A DNA stretch of 34,248 nucleotides from Candidatus Eisenbergiella stercoravium. GTDB lineage: Bacteria > Bacillota > Clostridia > Lachnospirales > Lachnospiraceae. Under the pieces are notes generated by a model that saw nothing but the letters and a program-made list of their open reading frames with translations, had not been told where the DNA came from and made no database searches. The position numbers and the translations under genes are program-made. The stretch lies in the NCBI GenBank assembly GCA_019113175.1, contig DXHY01000058.1, positions 1-34,248 on the forward strand, in the 5' to 3' direction. Positions within the stretch are counted from its first letter, which is position 1; every line of letters starts with the position of its first letter. Positions 32,364-34,248 of this stretch are shown piece by piece.

Positions 32364-32744
32364 CTACTGTGACTTCTCCTCAAATTCTTCCACAAACCGC
32401 TTCAGTTCTCTGATGTCCTCCGCGCTCAGCCTGTTTTTGTCATACAGACAGTTCACAAATTTCCCCACGGAGCCTCCAAAAAATCTGCCGAGCAACGTTT
32501 CTCCCTCCTGCTCCATATAATCCTCCTTTTCCACGAGCGGACGGAGCATTTTGTATTTTCCCTCCTTCCGAAACGCCAGGAATCCCTTTTCCTCAAGGCG
32601 GTTCAGATAGCTGTGAAGCGCTCCCATGGTGATCTTCTTCTGTCCGTTCAGCGCTTCCCATACCTCATTAACGCTCATCTCTTCCCCGTTTTTCTCCCAC
32701 AGAATGAGCATCACTTCCAGTTCTGATTCCGGTAATTTTATCAT
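32364..32744 (-). CDS. blaI: BlaI/MecI/CopY family repressor
   Basis: This 126-residue winged-helix repressor has the family pattern ESELEVMLILWEKNGEEMSVNEVWEAL (about 6-32), then KITMGALHSYLNRLEEKGFL (about 37-56) in the recognition helix. A C-terminal dimerisation tail ends at KSQ. It normally represses its own operon and is destroyed by the adjacent membrane peptidase. The start is at 32744 (MIKLPESELE) behind GAGGGAG; an in-frame GTG at 32765 has no site. A palindrome overlaps its promoter (32795-32836), consistent with autorepression. No beta-lactamase gene is in the window. Confidence 0.92.
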   Translation of the reverse strand: MIKLPESELEVMLILWEKNGEEMSVNEVWEALNGQKKITMGALHSYLNRLEEKGFLAFRKEGKYKMLRPLVEKEDYMEQEGETLLGRFFGGSVGKFVNCLYDKNRLSAEDIRELKRFVEEFEEKSQ

Positions 32745-32794
32745 ATCTCCCTCATTTTCTGCCACCGATGGGCGGCCTTCCTATGTCTATATTT

Positions 32795-32836
32795 TATGCT
32801 TTTGCATATTATAAGTTTTTCTCATGACGCTGTCAA
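32795..32836 (-). promoter_or_regulatory. Consensus promoter with operator-like palindrome for blaI-blaR
   Basis: On the minus strand TTGACA (32831-32836) and TATAAT (32808-32813) are both perfect and 17 bases apart. Immediately downstream, overlapping the last base of the -10 box, is the palindrome tatgc-aaaa-gcata (32795-32808). Such a strong promoter with an abutting palindrome suits a tightly repressed BlaI operon. The rest of 32837-33236 shows no gene that I can support. Confidence 0.8.
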
Positions 32837-33776
32837 GAGCATACGGTATCCTGTGTCGTGCAGCGGTATTCTGTATTGTGCGGCACATCGTTCTATTTCC
32901 GGCACTGTCTTCAAGATTTTTTCCCATTATCTGTGTTTTTTCTTGCCTCAGCCGCCGGTTCGTATTAATGTAGATACACAGACAACAGCCGGAGTTCATG
33001 TTTCGTTTTTGCAGGAAAATCGATATGTTTCCCCTGTCAGCATAATGGAAGCTGAATTCTTCTGTTCCCATCTTTATGATTCATCTTTTTTCTATCATTT
33101 TCACCCGTTTCAGGTACATTTTTCAGACGAATGCTTTTTCATATATCCGTCTTTGTCGCTTTTTCCGCCTGTTGCGCTGTATCGGCCCCCCATTATAACG
33201 GCAGAAGATTCATATGGTTTTCCGGAAAGGAGTATCTTGGAAGACCGGAAAAGAAAAAAGGCCTCTGTTCCCGGCCCCACCACCACGAAAACCGCACCAG
33301 ACCGCGTTCAGCAGGCAGAGGACCTAGCCCTGAAAAATGCGGCCGCCTTCTTCGGCAACGCACTTCTGAAATATCCGGGGATTTCTCAGAGTGCCTCGGC
33401 TGTCATGCCCACAGAAATGATCCGCCTGGAGGTCCGGCACATGTATGAGGACTTTAATTTCCAGACTGCCGACGGCGCATGGCTGCATTTTGAATTTGAG
33501 AGCGAAACCCTTTCTCTGGCGGATCTGAAACGGTTCCGGGAGTATGAAGCGACCACCAGCCGTACCCATGAGGTAGCCGTTACCACCTGCGTCCTTTGCA
33601 GCGCCGGACAGAACAGCGTGAAAAATTCATTTCACGAGGGCATCAATACGTATCGGGTAAAACTGATCCGTCTGAAAAGGACATCGGACATGAGTGTCTG
33701 ACACGGATGCAGGCGCTGCTGTATGTTTTTGCGGGGAAGTTTTTAAACAAAGATGACTTGCAGAAAGTAAAGGAGG

Positions 33777-33909
33777 AAGGTTGAAAAACGCGCTCGATAG
33801 CGCATTTTTCAACCTGGATTTGTGCCGAAGCGTCACAAATTCTGTGATCGCAGCGCCGAATTGGAGATTCGGCGCGCGTGCTTCAGCGTAAAATGCTTCA
33901 ACAAAGAGG
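33777..33909 (+). repeat. Class I hairpin array, copy c, inserted in the rpn gene
   Basis: Removing exactly these 133 bases joins ...AAAGGAG to GTGATT... and restores a family-like frame KVKEVISMTILGEML. GAGG occurs at both ends (33773-33776 and 33906-33909), a possible 4-bp target duplication. Inside: hairpin 1 (33781-33812, 14-bp stem with one A/C mismatch, loop CGAT), hairpin 3 (33818-33824/33834-33840, atttgtg/cacaaat), hairpin 4 (33853-33861/33867-33875, gcgccgaat/attcggcgc). The linker ctgtgatcgcag is identical to that in copy a. Confidence 0.8.
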
Positions 33910-33917
33910 TGATTTCC

Positions 33918-34133
33918 ATGACGATTCTTGGCGAGATGCTGGTGAAAGACGGGCTCGATCAGGGCATTCGGGAGGGTTTGCAGCAGGGCATCCGACAGGG
34001 AATCAGACAGGGCGAGGAGAAGCTCGGACGTCTGATTCAGCTTCTGATTCAAAATTCCCGTTCTGATGAAATCAGCAGAGCGGTAACAGACAGGCAGTAT
34101 CAGGAAGCGCTGTATCAGGAATTCGGCCTGTAG
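33918..34133 (+). CDS. Small ORF, Rpn C-terminal segment
   Basis: This 71-residue frame begins MTILGEMLVKDGLDQGIREG, contains Gly/Gln/Arg repeats (GLQQGIRQGIRQGEEK), and ends ALYQEFGL, all as in the C-terminus of Rpn-type proteins. AGAGG stands eight bases upstream, so it could still be translated alone. In enterobacterial Rpn systems a short C-terminal product made from an internal start acts as an inhibitor of the full nuclease; by analogy this segment could be such a product, but that is inference. The hairpin array leaves it with a fresh leader. Confidence 0.5.
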   Translation: MTILGEMLVKDGLDQGIREGLQQGIRQGIRQGEEKLGRLIQLLIQNSRSDEISRAVTDRQYQEALYQEFGL

Positions 34134-34137
34134 GCCA

Positions 34138-34162
34138 GATAGGGGAAGTTCCTTCCCCTATC
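34138..34162 (+). terminator. Hairpin after the rpn remnant
   Basis: A perfect 10-bp stem gataggggaa/ttcccctatc (34138-34147 and 34153-34162) with a five-base loop starts four bases after the stop. No T-run follows, so termination is probable but not certain. The remaining sequence to the end shows a short hairpin (gggc/gccc near 34199) and no gene. Confidence 0.5.
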
Positions 34163-34248
34163 CGATCATGCGATGCGCACAGCTATCGGCCGTTTGCCGG
34201 GCTTATCGCCCAAAATCCTGCAACTCTCTGAGAACGTTTTCCTTCTTT

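Larger units (their letters stand above)
33237..34133 (+). pseudogene. Rpn family PD-(D/E)XK nuclease gene, broken by a deletion and a hairpin insertion
   Basis: From a TTG at 33237 (after AAAGGAG) a 154-residue frame reads as the N-terminal part of an Rpn-type nuclease, with VRHMYEDFNFQTADGAWLHFEFESETL and FREYEATTSRTHEV and EGINTYRVKLIRLK. It stops at 33701. The following middle section expected in relatives (about 70 residues) is absent. The next stretch, in another frame, gives MQALLYVFAGKFLNKDDLQKVKE; a 133-base hairpin array (33777-33909) then interrupts it, and MTILGEMLVKDG to GL (33918-34133) is the family C-terminus. The gene therefore has an internal deletion, a frame change and an insertion. 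Confidence 0.85.

Noticed and set aside
32796-33236. Open plus-strand frame reaching back to 32796 ahead of the rpn start
   Set aside because: It crosses the blaI promoter, has no family-like sequence before 33237, and the ribosome site supports the TTG at 33237.
33777-33909. Retron or group II intron in the rpn gene
   Set aside because: Too short, and no reverse transcriptase or intron domain V/VI sequence is seen; it is only a set of hairpins.

Overview
The window looks like chromosome of an anaerobic, spore-forming Firmicute, most likely a Lachnospiraceae-type gut Clostridia. This is inferred from gene content: a SpoVB-type flippase, DUF3048 and RCC1-repeat lipoproteins, an Ala/Lys-rich DUF6465 protein, AgrC/AgrA-like and PhoR/PhoP-like two-component pairs, BlaI/BlaR, oleate hydratase and uronate glycosidases. 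Base composition is moderate, strong AGGAGG ribosome sites are common, and no rRNA, tRNA, CRISPR array or complete insertion sequence was recognised.

Layout. 1-3.1 kb: a flavin-binding PNPOx-like protein, a secreted DUF5722 glycosidase-like protein and a DUF6465 protein. 3.2-6.0 kb: a PhoR/PhoP-like two-component system preceded by a PHO-box-like repeat, then an AT-rich acetyltransferase gene. 6.2-15.8 kb: eight co-directional minus-strand genes (MBOAT, DHHW, SpoVB-like flippase, DUF3048 lipoprotein, CobS, aminotransferase, patatin, UppP), mainly envelope functions. 16.2-18.0 kb: a PiT phosphate transporter with its DUF47 partner. 18.0-18.8 kb: the tRNA-modifying enzyme TcdA. 18.9-23.6 kb: an AraC regulator divergent from a GH88 unsaturated glucuronyl hydrolase and a DUF2264 protein, a uronic-acid utilisation cassette. 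23.6-30.1 kb: a minus-strand run in which an unknown membrane protein, LytTR regulator, GHKL kinase and RCC1 lipoprotein overlap or abut, followed by a TetR regulator and oleate hydratase. 30.2-30.8 kb: a frameshifted gene remnant. 30.8-32.8 kb: a BlaI/BlaR1-like pair with a near-ideal promoter and operator. 33.2-34.1 kb: a broken Rpn-family (PD-(D/E)XK) nuclease gene.

The most unusual content is not a protein. Six intergenic spots carry arrays of short, near-perfect hairpins packed tightly against the ribosome-binding site of the next gene. They fall into two families. Class I lies upstream of the PNPOx-like gene, upstream of tcdA, and inside the rpn remnant; its hairpins have conserved loops but stem sequences that differ from copy to copy. 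Class II lies upstream of the patatin gene, the DUF47 gene and the GH88 gene; it ends in a GCCGCC/GGCGGC hairpin and is tandemly amplified with an 85-bp period before GH88. In the rpn remnant, removing 133 bp that exactly spans the class I array restores a continuous family-like reading frame across the junction. This implies that the arrays move, with a purine-rich GAGG Shine-Dalgarno-like site as the target in that case.

Functionally, the window combines envelope polysaccharide modification, phosphate sensing and uptake, uronide breakdown, fatty-acid hydration and beta-lactam-type stress signalling. The hairpin arrays are candidates for a mobile family of 5'-leader elements that could reset expression of whichever gene they land in front of.
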